The notes under the pieces were generated by a model. That model was not told where the DNA came from. It saw nothing but the letters and a program-made list of their open reading frames with translations, and ran no database searches. From Chalara sp. BL73 (lineage: Eukaryota > Ascomycota > Leotiomycetes > Helotiales), in the NCBI GenBank assembly GCA_918026815.1, contig CAKJVC010000143.1, positions 186,001 through 250,000 of the forward strand: a DNA stretch of 64,000 nt, written 5' to 3'. Position 1 is the stretch's first letter; the number at the start of each line of letters is the position of its first letter. Position numbers and translations under genes: made by a program. Of the stretch, positions 1 to 11,455 are shown one piece after another.

Positions 1-2
1 AA

Positions 3-647
3 GTCATTAAACCAGGGCAATCTCTCCTCCTTGGCGGCTTCATTCGTATCACACCCGTCACACCGGATGTGATCTTCTTGTCGTACGCTTTCAACCCGCT
101 GAAAGCGCATTTGACGTCGACGGAGAAGGCGAGGGGCATACAGGAAGAGACGAGGGAATCGAACGTGCTGAATATCGCGGTGGCGGGTACCGGCGAGAAG
201 ATTCGTAGCGCGGGCGTATTTCATTTGAGGTGGGATGTTACGAAGCAGAGGACGGGGCCGATCACGGCCAAAGATGCGGCGAATATACATGTTGATCGGC
301 TGCCATATCGGGTTATGGCTGCAGATATCTTGATTGAGGGGTGTGGATGGGTGGAGATCGTTGCGCAGGTGCGGAAGCCTCGTGTCCTTAAGGAGAAAAC
401 GGAGCAGGACCTCGAGGAAGATGCAGAGGTCAAGGAGGAGGCCGAGAAGGAAGCTGATGCGGGATGGCCTGCGGTTGAAGTGTTCACTCCTGAGGGTAAG
501 TTTATTGGGATCAGACAACCGCTGAATGCGTGGTTGAATGTAAGATTCAAGCCTGGTGAGAAGAACATGAAGGCGAGACCCAGAAGGTCAATGAAGGGAC
601 AGAAGAAACTGGGAAAGGTCAGGGCGAGAGCTGCACAGGCGGCTTGA
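3..647 (+). CDS. Gep3-like mitochondrial GTPase, C-terminal part (5' end outside window)
   Basis: The reading frame is open from the left edge to a TGA at 645-647, so the start codon and the N-terminal part lie outside the window. About 214 residues are visible. They begin in a hydrophobic beta-rich stretch (GQSLLLGGFIRI) and end in a very basic tail rich in Lys and Arg, with a Glu/Lys-rich insertion in between. This resembles the C-terminal half of fungal Gep3/Fmp38 (YqeH-like circularly permuted GTPases of mitochondria linked to ribosome assembly and prohibitin genetics). The GTPase motifs themselves are not in view, so the family call rests on the C-terminal pattern only. No introns are needed in the visible part. 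An unrelated nucleic-acid-binding protein with a basic tail is the main alternative. Confidence 0.6.
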   Translation, partial: VIKPGQSLLLGGFIRITPVTPDVIFLSYAFNPLKAHLTSTEKARGIQEETRESNVLNIAVAGTGEKIRSAGVFHLRWDVTKQRTGPITAKDAANIHVDRLPYRVMAADILIEGCGWVEIVAQVRKPRVLKEKTEQDLEEDAEVKEEAEKEADAGWPAVEVFTPEGKFIGIRQPLNAWLNVRFKPGEKNMKARPRRSMKGQKKLGKVRARAAQAA

Positions 648-912
648 GCTCTATTTGGTCGCGTGTGTAGTGAAATTTTGTTGGATACTTTGTATATTAA
701 GACGTGGGCGAATGACATCCACCCAACTATGATAACTAACCATGTTCTTTCTGTAGAGCGTGTGCGTTCAAGTGATGCGGGCATCAAGAAAAGCCATGAT
801 ATTTCATATGTACAATACATTCGCTACTATTCAACAAAGGGGCAAAACGCCATATGCGGACTTATGGACGGTGCAGTATCCAGTCTCGTGCTGGACCAAA
901 AAAAAAGCAATA

Positions 913-1396
913 CCTTTTTTTTTAACCGAAATGAGCGTGCGCATAACAAAACCACCTTTTTCCCATACAACCAACACCAGGACTTTGTATTAGAAGAAGA
1001 TGGAGATTCAGGGCATGGCTTTAGCAAAGGAAAAAACCCGGTTAAAGCTTGGAAAGAATACAATGGCCTTGAATATTATCAAAATATCGCAGGATGGCCT
1101 GACTTTTCTATAGCTGAAATAGGTAGCAGCCAATAAAAGAATATATTAAGAAGTATTCTCATGGATATTGATACTTTAAGAAAGCTTGCTATTGAAAAAT
1201 AGGCTACTTTACAGCAAGAAACTATTAATAACTGGGTTAGATCTATACCTAATAGGTTACAGGAGTGTATTGATTTAAAAGGCAAAATGACAGCTAATTA
1301 GAATATATAAATGTTTCTCAAACATTTGAGTTTGTATGTAGTTGTATGAGGGGGAAGGGGTTTTGTTATGCGCACGCTCATTTCGGTTAAAAAAAG
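913..1396. mobile_element. Tc1/mariner-type element, internally deleted, with 30-nt inverted repeats
   Basis: Two inverted arms share at least 30 identical bases, including AACCGAAATGAGCGTGCGCA, at about 922-952 and 1359-1390, each preceded outward by a T or A run. A TA dinucleotide flanks both ends (911-912 and 1397-1398), the target-site signature of Tc1/mariner elements. Inside, the + frame keeps a transposase remnant (LEEDGDSGHG, then KEYNGLEYYQN and GWPDFSIAEIG) matching the region between the second and third catalytic acidic residues of this family. It has stop codons (for example near 1135 and 1199) and a decayed SPDLSPIENCW box. The N-terminal DNA-binding half is missing. The element lies between the Gep3-like gene and homocitrate synthase and cannot encode active transposase. 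It could still be mobilised in trans if a full copy exists elsewhere. Confidence 0.85.
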
Positions 1397-1622
1397 TATC
1401 GAGCCAGTTCTCTGTGAATATCTATCCACTAGGTGGAACTTGTTGAAAATTGACTTTTCGATTTTTAAACCCAGTTTTCATAGGAAAGATATCATCACAG
1501 ATAAGTCGCCGCCTCTCAAGCAAGGAAAATTTTGGTATCTAGCCATTTAAGTTCATTATGCGGTAACTTCAGTCCTCGCCTTCTTAGCCGAGATATCAGC
1601 CGCTTCACCCAAAGCTCTCCTC

Positions 1623-3291
1623 TCAGGCGCTGGCGGGCTCTTGCTCCTTCTTAGACAACAGCTCTCTCTCCTCCTCGGTCATGTTGGGTAGCAGGTCGAT
1701 ATCCTTTCCCAGCTTGAGACTACGGTGGAAGGCACGGATGATGGAATCGGCGTCATCGACAGCAATAGGTCTAATATCTGCCAAAGCCTTGATCTTAGCT
1801 GTGCACTCCTTGTACTGGGCATCGGTCATTTCGATGTTGAGCTGCGCAGCTCTCGACTTGATCGCATTCCAACCAGTCAAACGAGAGGCAAAGTGGACAT
1901 AACGGGTCATGCCAAAATCGGCCGGGTTAATGATTTCATAGGTAGATGGGTTGTTGAGAATTGCCTTAGCATGAATTCCTGCTTTATGCGTAAACGCGCT
2001 GTAGCCAGTGACTGAATAAAGTTAGCAAATATACGTAAGTGCGAACCTCTTTTGTGGTGACTTACTATAGTTGTTGAAGGGAATGTTGACCTCGACAGCT
2101 TGAGCGACAAGATCCTCGATATCCTTGAGCTTGTGAAGCTTATACTTGCCCATAACATACTCTCGGTCTGCGACAATCATGCGAGCCATGAGACCACCAA
2201 GAGGAGTGATACCATTTCGCTCACCAATACCCAAAACTGAGGTATCGATATGAGTTGCCCCAGCCTCTAAAGCGCAGTATGCATTCGCAATTGCACATCC
2301 AGTATCATTGTGGAAATGAGTCTCGATATCGCAGCTTACGACACCTCGCAGAGTTCGGATCAGGTCATAAACTTGTCTTGGAGATGCGCATCCAACGGTA
2401 TCAGCGATACCAACCCGATTTACGCCAATCTTGTCCACTGTGGAGTAGATTGAAAGAAGGTCGACGAGATTCGACCGGAATGAGTCCTCGCTAGAAAATC
2501 TAATCTCAATGTTGTGCGACTTAACATAGTTGATAACTTCAATGGCGGTGTTGGTAATATATGTCATGTCCTTTCCGTGAGAGTGTTCCATCAGATACGA
2601 AGACGTACCAATGACTACGTCACTGTGAGACATTAGTAGACGCCGGCCAAAGTGGCATAATTTTCTTGACTTACACTCCATCGACACCAGTCTGAACGGC
2701 GATTCTTGCATCATCCATATGACACCGGATGTGGGTGAGGATCTATCCACGTAAGTAATTGATAGTTGTACCCGTGTCATCACCAACCTTGGCCTTCAAC
2801 CCCAACTTGCAGATAGCCTCGCAATCAGCTCTTGATTGCTCAGATGCGGCAGGTGAAGTAAGCTCAATCTATGCGGTATATATATATCAGTATGCGTTTC
2901 GAAAACATGTGCTTCATATGACTCACATAGTCAACCCCGAAATCGTCCAAAGCCTTAGCGATCTCAATCTTCTTTGGCAGATCGAAAAAGGCATTGGCAA
3001 ACTGTTCACCTTCTCGCAACGTACTCTCAATGATTTGAAATCGGGATACGTTGCTTAAGAAATCGCCGGTGGTTTGGTATGGGTTCTTGGGGTGAGGGTG
3101 AGGGTTCGACTTGGTCTCGATGGCGGTGAAACCTGGGTGAGCTATATTGAGTCAGTCAGCCGGCGCCGAAGATTGTTATCGAGATGCTCACCATCTGCAT
3201 TGCTACCATTGGCGCCATTGGCCCCATTCGAGGTTCCATTTGTGTGTCCATTGCCATTTGCAACTGGATCAGCTTCGCAGGAGGGGCACAT
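1623..3291 (-). CDS. LYS20: homocitrate synthase (alpha-aminoadipate lysine pathway)
   Basis: Catalyses condensation of acetyl-CoA with 2-oxoglutarate, the first committed step of fungal lysine synthesis. Six exons read cleanly: 3291-3192, 3132-2927, 2868-2788, 2742-2675, 2622-2066 and 2011-1623, giving 466 residues, the normal family length. The N-terminus is Asn/Gly-rich and low in complexity (repeated NGxNG). The catalytic TIM barrel follows, with the signature [10 protein letters not shown], the metal-binding [10 protein letters not shown], and [12 protein letters not shown]. The C-terminal segment carries [14 protein letters not shown], the regulatory/catalytic lid of the LeuA-like family. 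The C-terminus is acidic and ends in PASA; it has no obvious peroxisomal signal. Lysine feedback is usual for this enzyme but is not visible here. The third intron has a weak GTTGGT donor. Confidence 0.95.
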
Positions 3292-3792
3292 CGTGTGAAG
3301 GTGACAGAGTGGGCGATCAATGTTGGAGAATAATTTGTGAGATCGGTAGATGGAAGTTGGAAAGATGAGGGTGAGGGCAGGTATTTATTTTATCTTGGAG
3401 TATGACACACTTTCTAGAATGGATATGAGATGTAACCTATTCGTGGATATATGAGTATGACTCGAATTGATATGTGGGGAAGAAGGGAAAAAAGAACAAA
3501 GGCGTGCCCAGCTTGGGATGAGGGACACTGCTGCTCCAGGCATGGGTTTGGCGGGGAAGGGAACTGTTTTTAAGCGAATAAAATTAGCTCCAACAAACTG
3601 CTTGCCGAGATCGGCATAAAAAATATATATATATTAAAAAAAAAAAAAGATTAAAAAAAAAAAAAAAAGGAGGGGCGGGGGTTGATGCCTCAGGATAAGT
3701 TATACAATAAAAGCAGATGTGTTCATTGGCTATCCCTATTTCTCGTTTAGCTGTGACCTACGTTTCTAAGAGTTGTTTAAGTAATCACCATT
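3292..3792. other. upstream region of homocitrate synthase
   Basis: Gene-free stretch upstream of the homocitrate synthase start. It contains an AT-rich tract with two long A runs at about 3627-3668. No coding signal is convincing. The run of A/T bases separates the promoter from the inverted-repeat element that follows. Confidence 0.6.
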
Positions 3793-4228
3793 GATAACGT
3801 ACTTAATAAGCAACTTGCTCGTCTAAGCAAACTTGCGCATGACAATTTACACCAAAATCAGCAAAATCGACCGCCTAGTAATTTCAACAATAACACTATT
3901 TATCATTTGTAACTTTGTGTTTAAAGTTGATATAATATTAAATATATTATTTATATAACTAATAACATATACAAACAGACTGATTATTGAAAACTTTGAA
4001 ATCTGTGTTTTAGCTGCTGACATTTGTGTTTGAACATTTTGAACTGTTTACACTTTTTATAACTTAGTTTATTATTATTGAAATGGCTGTATAACTTCAG
4101 ATTTTAATTTCAAGATTAATACGATAAGTAGTTGCTGAAATTACTAGGGGTCGATTTTGCTGATTTTGGTGTAAATTGTCATGCGCAAGTTTGCTTAGAC
4201 GAGCAAGTTGCTTATTAAGTACGTTATC
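3793..4228. mobile_element. MITE-like element with about 96-bp terminal inverted repeats
   Basis: The arms 3793-3888 and 4133-4228 are reverse complements over about 96 bases with only one or two differences near the inner ends. The outer end reads GATAACGTACTTAATAAGCA and its complement closes the element. The 244-base middle is strongly AT-rich (TATA and ATTATT runs) and has no open frame. The near-perfect arms, short length and non-coding AT-rich centre are typical of a miniature inverted-repeat transposable element. A TA dinucleotide lies two bases inside each end, so a TA target site is possible, but the duplication cannot be told apart from the repeat itself. It could fold into a long hairpin if transcribed. 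Confidence 0.85.
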
Positions 4229-4698
4229 TGTGTGAGAGCTAATCGAAAGATCCAGTGTGTAGTGGGTATATCTTTTAATGTCGTTGGGCTTGGAACTATC
4301 TTTGTCGAACTTAGTGCAATATTACGGGTTCTAGGAAGGGTGAGTAGGTGAGCAAGCACACAATAACTGCAAAGAGTCTTATACCTTCATGAATTTATCA
4401 GCATTCCTGGAAAAAAGATCATGCCCTAGTACAACCATTTTAATTGATTATTTGCTACTTCTGCTGAAGCAGACAAATTGGGACAATGTGTTTCACCATC
4501 GCAATACCGAAAGCTTCTGATCCAGAAGAACCATAGCCATACACAATTTCGCATTATACAATTTATCAACATCAGAATCTTCCGTTCTGATCTTCTTCCT
4601 ACCTCGGCCTGAGGAAACCAATGCAAAGTCCCTTCCTTCCCATAGTCTCCATGTTCAACGTATGTAAGCTTGTCGTTTTGATCGAGCCCTAAGCAGAA
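4229..4698. other. intergenic, nothing recognised
   Basis: Holds the 3' flank of the homeobox gene. A 66-codon open frame on the minus strand at 4426-4626 has no recognisable features and I regard it as chance. Confidence 0.5.
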
Positions 4699-6090
4699 TT
4701 ACAAGTATGGTTCACCAATGAATACCAAATTGCCATTCACATCGCGAACCCATCCGTTTCTATCTATGTTGGGATAGCCGCCGCACTGTTGAAAGGTTAT
4801 CAAAGGTTGGTATAGAGAGGGCGATAAAAGTCTTACCATATAGAGACGCGGATCGATGTTTAGGCCACGTTGGAGGGAATCGATAGGATGAGCTGTTCCG
4901 CAAGCTGTGTGGCTTTGGGCAGCGTTGAAAGCCGACTTTGCTTTTTGGAAGGTTACAAAATCTGGGTAGACGTTGGCAAATGGGTTGGCATTGGCAATGG
5001 ATTGTGCTTGTTGGAATGCGGAGTAACCTGAGTTGATGCTGGCGAAAGAAGTTGCTAGTTCAAATGCTGCATATCCTTGAGTAGACTTCGCGGCAGAAGA
5101 AGCAAATAGCATGCGGCTTTGCGTGTTTTTGTTAGAGGTTATAGGTTTGTATGTGCGACCATAAGCTTGAGGAGGGATGGCCACGGGAATGCGTTGGCTG
5201 GCGCGGAACAATGGTCCAGTTGCAAATTCTCCCGAAGGCGTGGTAATAGGGACGTGTTGACCGCCAGTTACAAATTCATTTGTTGGAGAAGTATACTCAG
5301 CAGCAACCGCAGAGCCAGGGGCATTACCTTCAAGAAAGTTAGTCATTGAAAGCTTCTGAACGGTGGAAGATGCCGATCCATAATTTGTAGACTCTTCAGG
5401 AACTTTGGTAGAATGAACTGCTGGCATTGGAGCAACTACCGGACGGTTATGGAAAGCTGGTGATCCAAAAGGTGTGCAGCCTTCGGGGAAACTGGCAGTA
5501 TCGCTAGTTTGTTCGTGCGTAGATACTGTAACATTTTGGACAGGAGCTGATCCACAAGTCGCTAATCCTTCAGTAAATGTGGAATAAACGACTGCTGGTG
5601 TAGATACGGTGAAGTTTTGAGCAGCGTTAGTAAATGGGGAAAGCACGCCGTTGATCGCAGATTCTTGCTTTATGGTTTGGGTTGGATCTACCACAGAGCC
5701 TTCAGATAGCATGCTCTCGCGTCTTCTCTCCGAGTTAAGTCCTAGAGTCCTTCTTCTCTTCTCGTAGAACCATGTCTGATGGCACGTCTCAGAATGTGTT
5801 CGATATACCAGAGTTTCAATTCTTACCATTACTTGATTGAAGGGTACACCCAGGTGCGCAGCCATATGCTGCTTCTCAAGTCCTCTGGGATACATATTGC
5901 CACCATGGAATATATTCTCCAAGTATTCTCTCTGCCAATCCTTCAATTTAGGCTTGTGTTGCTGTTATATTGCTTAGTTAGCTGCTAGGCCATACGTGTG
6001 CACCGGGGAAGAAAATTCAAATAACTATACCTGGTTCTTGGGGACCTGAACAGGTGGAGCACTTTGATTTGGTAGTGGATGTTGAGACAT
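4699..6090 (-). CDS. divergent homeobox transcription factor
   Basis: Four exons: 6090-6031, 5961-5827, 5775-4837 and 4785-4699, giving 406 residues. Residues about 25-74 form a homeodomain: a Lys-rich start, L16 and F20 in YLENIF, a YP turn, then QVM joined to TWFYEKRRR, which takes the place of helix 3 (QVxVWFQNRR). The otherwise invariant Asn51 position holds Glu, and position 50 is Tyr, so DNA recognition is probably altered. The rest is a low-complexity Ser/Thr/Ala/Phe-rich tail with no other domain. The introns at 5776-5826 and 4786-4836 are both 51 nt, frame-preserving and free of stops; the first would split the recognition helix if retained. An ATG nine bases upstream (6099) in the same frame is an alternative start. 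Target genes are unknown. Confidence 0.8.
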
Positions 6091-7253
6091 CTTGATCATT
6101 CGAATGCCTTGCTGCACAGATGCTGTGAGGGTTTTATAAGAGGAGTAGTGTGTACTTGGCTTCCCCCCCAAGGCAAGATATAAAGCGTTGGTGTTGTGAA
6201 AGGTTCGACCATAGCAACTTCTGTACAGCCTTGTGAGAATATTCACCTTTGGTTAAATCCCCAATTCGAACTCACCGCCTAAATCACTCACATTTTACGC
6301 CACCTAGCTCAGTACAGCTGCTCTATTCTATAATCACTAGAGTATATCTACCTACTCGGTTTAGACTAACCTGGTGTTTATGCCCTTCCTCTATGGATAG
6401 GTTCAAGACGATTTAAAACCCTAGAAACACAAAGACGACAGTTCGCTTGTCTAGATGCGAACAGGACAAAATTAAACTAGTAGTGTAAGATATCTCTGAC
6501 TAGAATTGCAGGACTGGGTGATCACCATAACATCATCTTTCCTGAAATCTTTCCCTTCTTTCTTGACTGATATCTGTCTTTCTTCGACGTGTTTTCCGAG
6601 CCTGGGCCCTTTTTAAATACGCCTTTCTATTCCTTTCACAAATGAAAGTTTGTCTGTATGCTCAGAATGGCGCAAAGGGCTTGCCTTGCTACCTGTGACA
6701 ACAGCTGGTTATGTTGAGGAGCTGGCCTTCGAGATATCACTATCAAAGTTGTATATGCTGGTTTTAATCGGTATGTTCTTGATGTACATGTGAAATGAAT
6801 GACGAAACTAATTCAAACATGACTGAATTCCTGAAAGGCGTGCGATAATGTGAGAAGGAACTAGATTAACATATAAACCTCTATAGCATCACAGGACCAC
6901 AAAGGTTAGCATCTTTATAGAATGGTTCGAACAGCAAACAAGGAAATAACCAGGCACGTTTTCAAGCCGCAGTCATACATGGAATCACGAGAAGAAGGAT
7001 TGCTGTAGAAGATTAATGTACGGAAGAAGACTGCACAAAGATTTATTGCTAGTGAACAAGTGGTATTCTCATCTCTTTCTATAGGATCGGGAAAAGCCCA
7101 GAGGATTCCAGACATGGCACGGTGACCTCGGTTCAAATCAAAACCTAAAAAGATGATACGCTTTTGAGAAAATGCCTCTACGGAGTAATCGTTTCATTTT
7201 ACAACACATTTTAGTTCTCTATTCGTTATGCTAGTGATTTTGCAACCCTCTTC
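6091..7253. other. intergenic, presumed 5' region of homeobox gene
   Basis: About 1.2 kb with no coding region I can support. An open frame at 6915-7136 minus looks random. The region probably carries the promoter and leader of the homeobox gene and the SEC31 3' flank. Confidence 0.5.
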
Positions 7254-10200
7254 CTAATCAGCAGTGACTTTGCTCATGCTGATCAATCTCTTTACTCCCA
7301 CCTGTTATTGTCAGCATACTCTAAGATGAAGGAATCAAGTGACTCACCATCCAGTTCCCACATTCATCAGTCTTTTCGCGTTGAATGTCCACTTGTAATC
7401 TTCCTGCTGCTTCGAAGTTCTTGGACTGTAAAGCATCTGCGAGCTCGCTGAGTTTTTGAATGGTGTCTGGTTTGACTAGCTCCTCATTGTTCAGGTGATC
7501 AAAAAGAATTTGGAGGCGCTTCTGGGTGTCTTTAACCTGGGGAGCAAATGATGCAGGTGCCTTCGATGCAACACGTTGCATATCAGCGGAAAAGATGTCT
7601 ACCATTCGCTGGGCAGATACAGGAATGTGAGACCGATCTCCAGCGGGGTGCCTTGGGTTTGGAGGAGCACTCGCTCTTGGAGGCGGTGGTGTAGCCGCTT
7701 GCCCATTGCCCTGTGCACTAGAGGTCGCCTTTGGTGGACCTTGAGGTGGGCCTCGCGGCGGGCCTTGTGGTGGACCCTGTGGAGGCCCCTGAAGGGTGCT
7801 CTGGACTTGCGACGGCGGTGCTTGGTTATATTGTGTTGGCGGTGGAGCATAAGGATTTGCTGGTGGAGCAGCCGAGCGAGGTTGTGGAGCAGGGGGTTGA
7901 GAATACTGTTGAGGCGCTGGAGAAGGAGCATATCTATTCACTGGGGGCGCACCAGCAGGAGGAGCATTATAAGGTGAAGCCCCCCGTGGAATCGTGGCAG
8001 GCTGTGAAAGTTGCGCAACTTGTGGAGCAGGTGATGCGGTCTGCGGACTGTATGCATTCGCAGCAGATGAGGATGGCCTGGCTGGCTGCTGGAAACTGTT
8101 TGGTGGTCCTGCTAATGGAGAATTGACACGAGGAGGTGCAGGCCCCTTAGGTGGCGGCGGAGGAGGGGTCGGAGTGGCTCTAGATCCGCCGAAGGGAGGC
8201 CCTGGAGGAGGCGCTGAGATATTCTGCTGCTGATTGGGATAATAAGGTGGTGTTGCTTGACCTAGAGGAGTAGGCGTTCGCTTAGCTGGTGCAACTTTGG
8301 TGACCATGGGAGTATCGTTCCAGTTGCCTGTATCCTTCAAGCTCCTTGAGGGAGGAGGGACTGATCCTGTATTTCTTGGTGGTGGAGCTGCTGCAAATGT
8401 TTGAGGAGGTGGTCCATATCCAGAAGGACCATAAGACTGGGTTGCAGGATATGAGGGATACTGAGGCTGCTGGGGCTGCTGGGGTGGTTGATAGCCTTGA
8501 GGCGCATAGGGATTGGATTGAGGAGCGTAAGTACTTGCTGCAGGTGTTGGTGGAACGAATGGGTTCGTAACAGGCTGTGTGGTAGCTGGAGCTTGGTAGG
8601 GGGCGGATGGTCGAGTTCTGCTTGGTACTTGCGCCTGGACAGGCTTGGGGTTTGCTTTTCGGGACGCAAGCTTGACTCTGTTGCGTGCGACCTCAGCTGC
8701 AGGGTATTGAGCAGGCAGAAGGTTAAGATATCTTTCTGCTACTGATAGGTATCCGTCCGTTGCCACAATATCGGCATACTCGGTATACTTATCATACAAA
8801 GCAGCAAGCTTCCAGTCAGATGTCTGATTCTGCTCCGAATCTTGGAATTTGGTAACCTGGCGGAAGATCGTAACTTTTTCGATGAAGCTTTGCAAGGCCC
8901 GAGCGTGGATAGAGAATGATGAATCTCCATTGAGATCCTTATTGCCGGCTCGCTCACTCTCTTGAAGTTCGTCGATCCAGATAGTGACAACCTTTTCAAG
9001 CTTCGATCCCACTAAGTAGCAGAATGAAGCATCTTTAGGAGAGCCTGTTTCCTGGATTCTATCACCAAGTGCTTCGCATAGATCTGGGAATTCATTCGGT
9101 TCGGCATATGTGCATAATGTAGCCATGGTCTCCTTCCAGTTTGAAAGGTCTGCATTGTATACAACATCCCACAAATTTGTACCAATGATCGAGCTCAAGA
9201 GGCGAAGGTAATTAGGACTGTCGGACGTTCGTGATAAATACGCCGATTGCGCCTTCTCAAGTAGGCTTTTACCTCCACAATTCGCAATAATCAATGCATC
9301 TGCAAACCGACTCTCTTTTAGGGATATGGTCATAGCCTTCTCGAACTGTCCTAGCATGAGTGCTTTGGTGATTTGCTTATCTGACGAAGAATCGGAGTCG
9401 GACAGCAGGTGGAATGGGCTATCTGTTTTACCTCCCTTAGTTGCTGCTAATGATGATAAAAAGTCGTCTCCATCTACACCTTCAGCGAAGATGGTAGATA
9501 GTCGACTGTTTTTAGCGGCAGCAGCTCCATTTGTCGAAACCTTAACGTCATCAATCTCATCTTTTAATTCAAGATCAGCAACGTCGTTTGTCTCTTCATT
9601 CTCATCGGAGAAGCCAAGATACTCCTTGATTCGTTCACGAGGCTTTTCTGCCAATAGAGTCTCAATTACCTTCCAGTCTGCTTTCTCTTCATCAGTCTTG
9701 GCGTTGGCAATTTGAGATTCACATATGCTGCCAAGGTCACCAGAGACAAGAGCTTTCTCAAAAGATTCCGTTGCAGTTCCCACATCAGAGTCAACTGAGA
9801 AGTGAGAGATCTGAATCTTAGATGACCTAGACTTGCCAGCCACAGGTCCAAAGCTCACGAGCTTTCCGCCAAATGCAAAAGAAACCCCAACGGGGCGTTC
9901 TAGCCACTTAGGTGCCTTCTGCAGAGAGAACGACGCCTCCTGTGGTTGTGTTTGTGCTTTAGTGAAGAAATCTTCTCCATCAACTGGCCCCGCTGGCGGT
10001 TGAGAAGCTTTCGGGTTTGTGTTCTGCAATGTCTGGATTGATATTTTGCCATCGAACGATGCTGTTGCTGACAGAGCAGGATTTTGTGGATTGAATTTTA
10101 CCTGGAAAGTCCAATTTGTTACCTCAGGGAACTCTCCAAGTTGTTCCCCTGTTTGAGGATTCCAGACCAGAGTTCGGTTGTCCTTCCCGCAGGAAAGTAG

Positions 10201-11068
10201 AATATCGCTATCTTGCTCGCACCAGGAAAGTGATAATATGCCTTGGTTGTGACCTTGTAGTGTACGCTCTGGCGCATTAGAGTTTCTAAGATCCCACAAG
10301 AGAATAACCGGGCTCGAATCATCAGGAGTAGCTGTCAATAACTTGGTGGCATTGTTCGGATCCCATGCGACAGCTCCAACGGCTTTGCGATTATTGTTTA
10401 GTGTGAGGGATGCTTTCTTGGTCTTTAAATCCCACACTGTAACAAATCCACCGCTTCCTCCTGTAGCGAGAATATGAGGAACTTTTCTGTTCCATGCTAC
10501 ACATTCTAAATCATCTGATCTTGCTGCAGCGGTACCCAATCTCAGTGGTTCACTCGAGCCATCTAACATATGAATGAAAAGCTCTCCCTTCGCGCCAGCA
10601 GTCGCGAGAATTTGTGGTTTCAGAGGATTGAACTGTAGCGACTTGATTGGGCCAGTATGGCACGCCGTTCGTGAAATCTTTGCATCCTTATCCCCATTTA
10701 TAAGCTTCTCAGCATCCCACAGATCTAAAGATCCGTTCTCAAGAGCTCCAGCGATTATGCCTTTTGGATGTTCCTCATTTGCTGGTGACCAAGCAATATC
10801 ATGAAATCTGAGGTTTCCACAAGCGTTAGACATATACAGGAAAATAACAAGCTTAAGGGATATACCTTGAATCAGTTACAATGCCAAATTTGGGCTGAAG
10901 TTCGACACCTTGCTCGTCCAAACTTAAATCCCATACTTCCAACTTTGTCTCATCGGAGAAGTCTGCATCAACTGCTCCTGCTCTTGTCCCGGTTACTACT
11001 AACGGCGCATCCGAACCTGGCGAAAAGGCAAAACTAGCAGTTCTTGGGATTTCCTTCAAGCGCACCAT
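7254..11068 (-). CDS. SEC31: COPII outer-coat protein Sec31
   Basis: Sec31 pairs with Sec13 to form the cage of COPII vesicles leaving the ER. Three exons (11068-10866, 10807-7348, 7301-7254) give 1236 residues, the usual size. The N-terminus is a WD40 propeller (residues about 1-340) with clear WD/WN repeat ends such as VWDLKTKKA and LWDLRNSN. Next comes the alpha-helical ACE1-type region (about 400-770), then a long Pro/Gln/Ala-rich linker (about 800-1080) with repeated GPPQGPP and PPPP tracts of the kind that contact Sec23/Sar1. A helical C-terminal domain ends in WMVGVKRLI. The short last exon completes that conserved motif; without splicing the frame would end in an unrelated tail. The gene is divergent from the RRM gene, with 387 bases between start codons. 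Confidence 0.95.
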
Positions 11069-11455
11069 CCTGCTAATGTAGTCTCGCCAAAAGTTATGTT
11101 GTGCTCTAGGAAGGGGATGATTTTTCGTTTTGTGGCAGTCCGATCGAGGTGTTCAGAGATGGCTTTGGCACGCAATGGCAATTGAACGCGAAGTAACAAG
11201 GTATGACAAATGGATCTAATTTTATGAAGAACACGCTCAAGTTGCAATCTGACCTTTGACTTATGTTGACCACATTGCCAGATATAGATGGGGCTCAGCC
11301 GAATATTTTGCCCCACTTCTCCAAAGTTAGCCCTTGACGCCAATATCATGTGACCTTCATAGGCTCGCTCTCTCGTACAGTGAAGCACAGGTTTGGGTTT
11401 AGGTTTAGGAACATTTCACTTGTGTACAAGCATCCCAGTATCAACAAGAATCAAT
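11069..11455. promoter_or_regulatory. shared divergent promoter of SEC31 and RRM gene
   Basis: The 387 bases between two divergent start codons must hold both promoters and leaders. No TATA box stands out. The right end carries GT/TTAGG-like runs (GGTTTGGGTTTAGGTTTAGG at about 11391-11410). An ATG at 11393 is in frame with the RRM start but gives a non-conserved extension. Confidence 0.5.

Noticed and set aside
663..1136. 157-codon + strand open frame after the Gep3-like gene
   Set aside because: Its second half is the transposase remnant of the Tc1/mariner element; the first half has no coding character and crosses the left inverted repeat.
4426..4626. 66-codon minus-strand frame after the homeobox gene
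   Set aside because: The homeobox gene has its own stop at 4699, and this frame shows no motif or conserved character.
7576..8745. Several long frames opposite and overlapping SEC31
   Set aside because: They are shadows of the Pro/Gln-rich coding repeat in SEC31 and show the matching low-complexity Arg/Trp or Leu/His bias.
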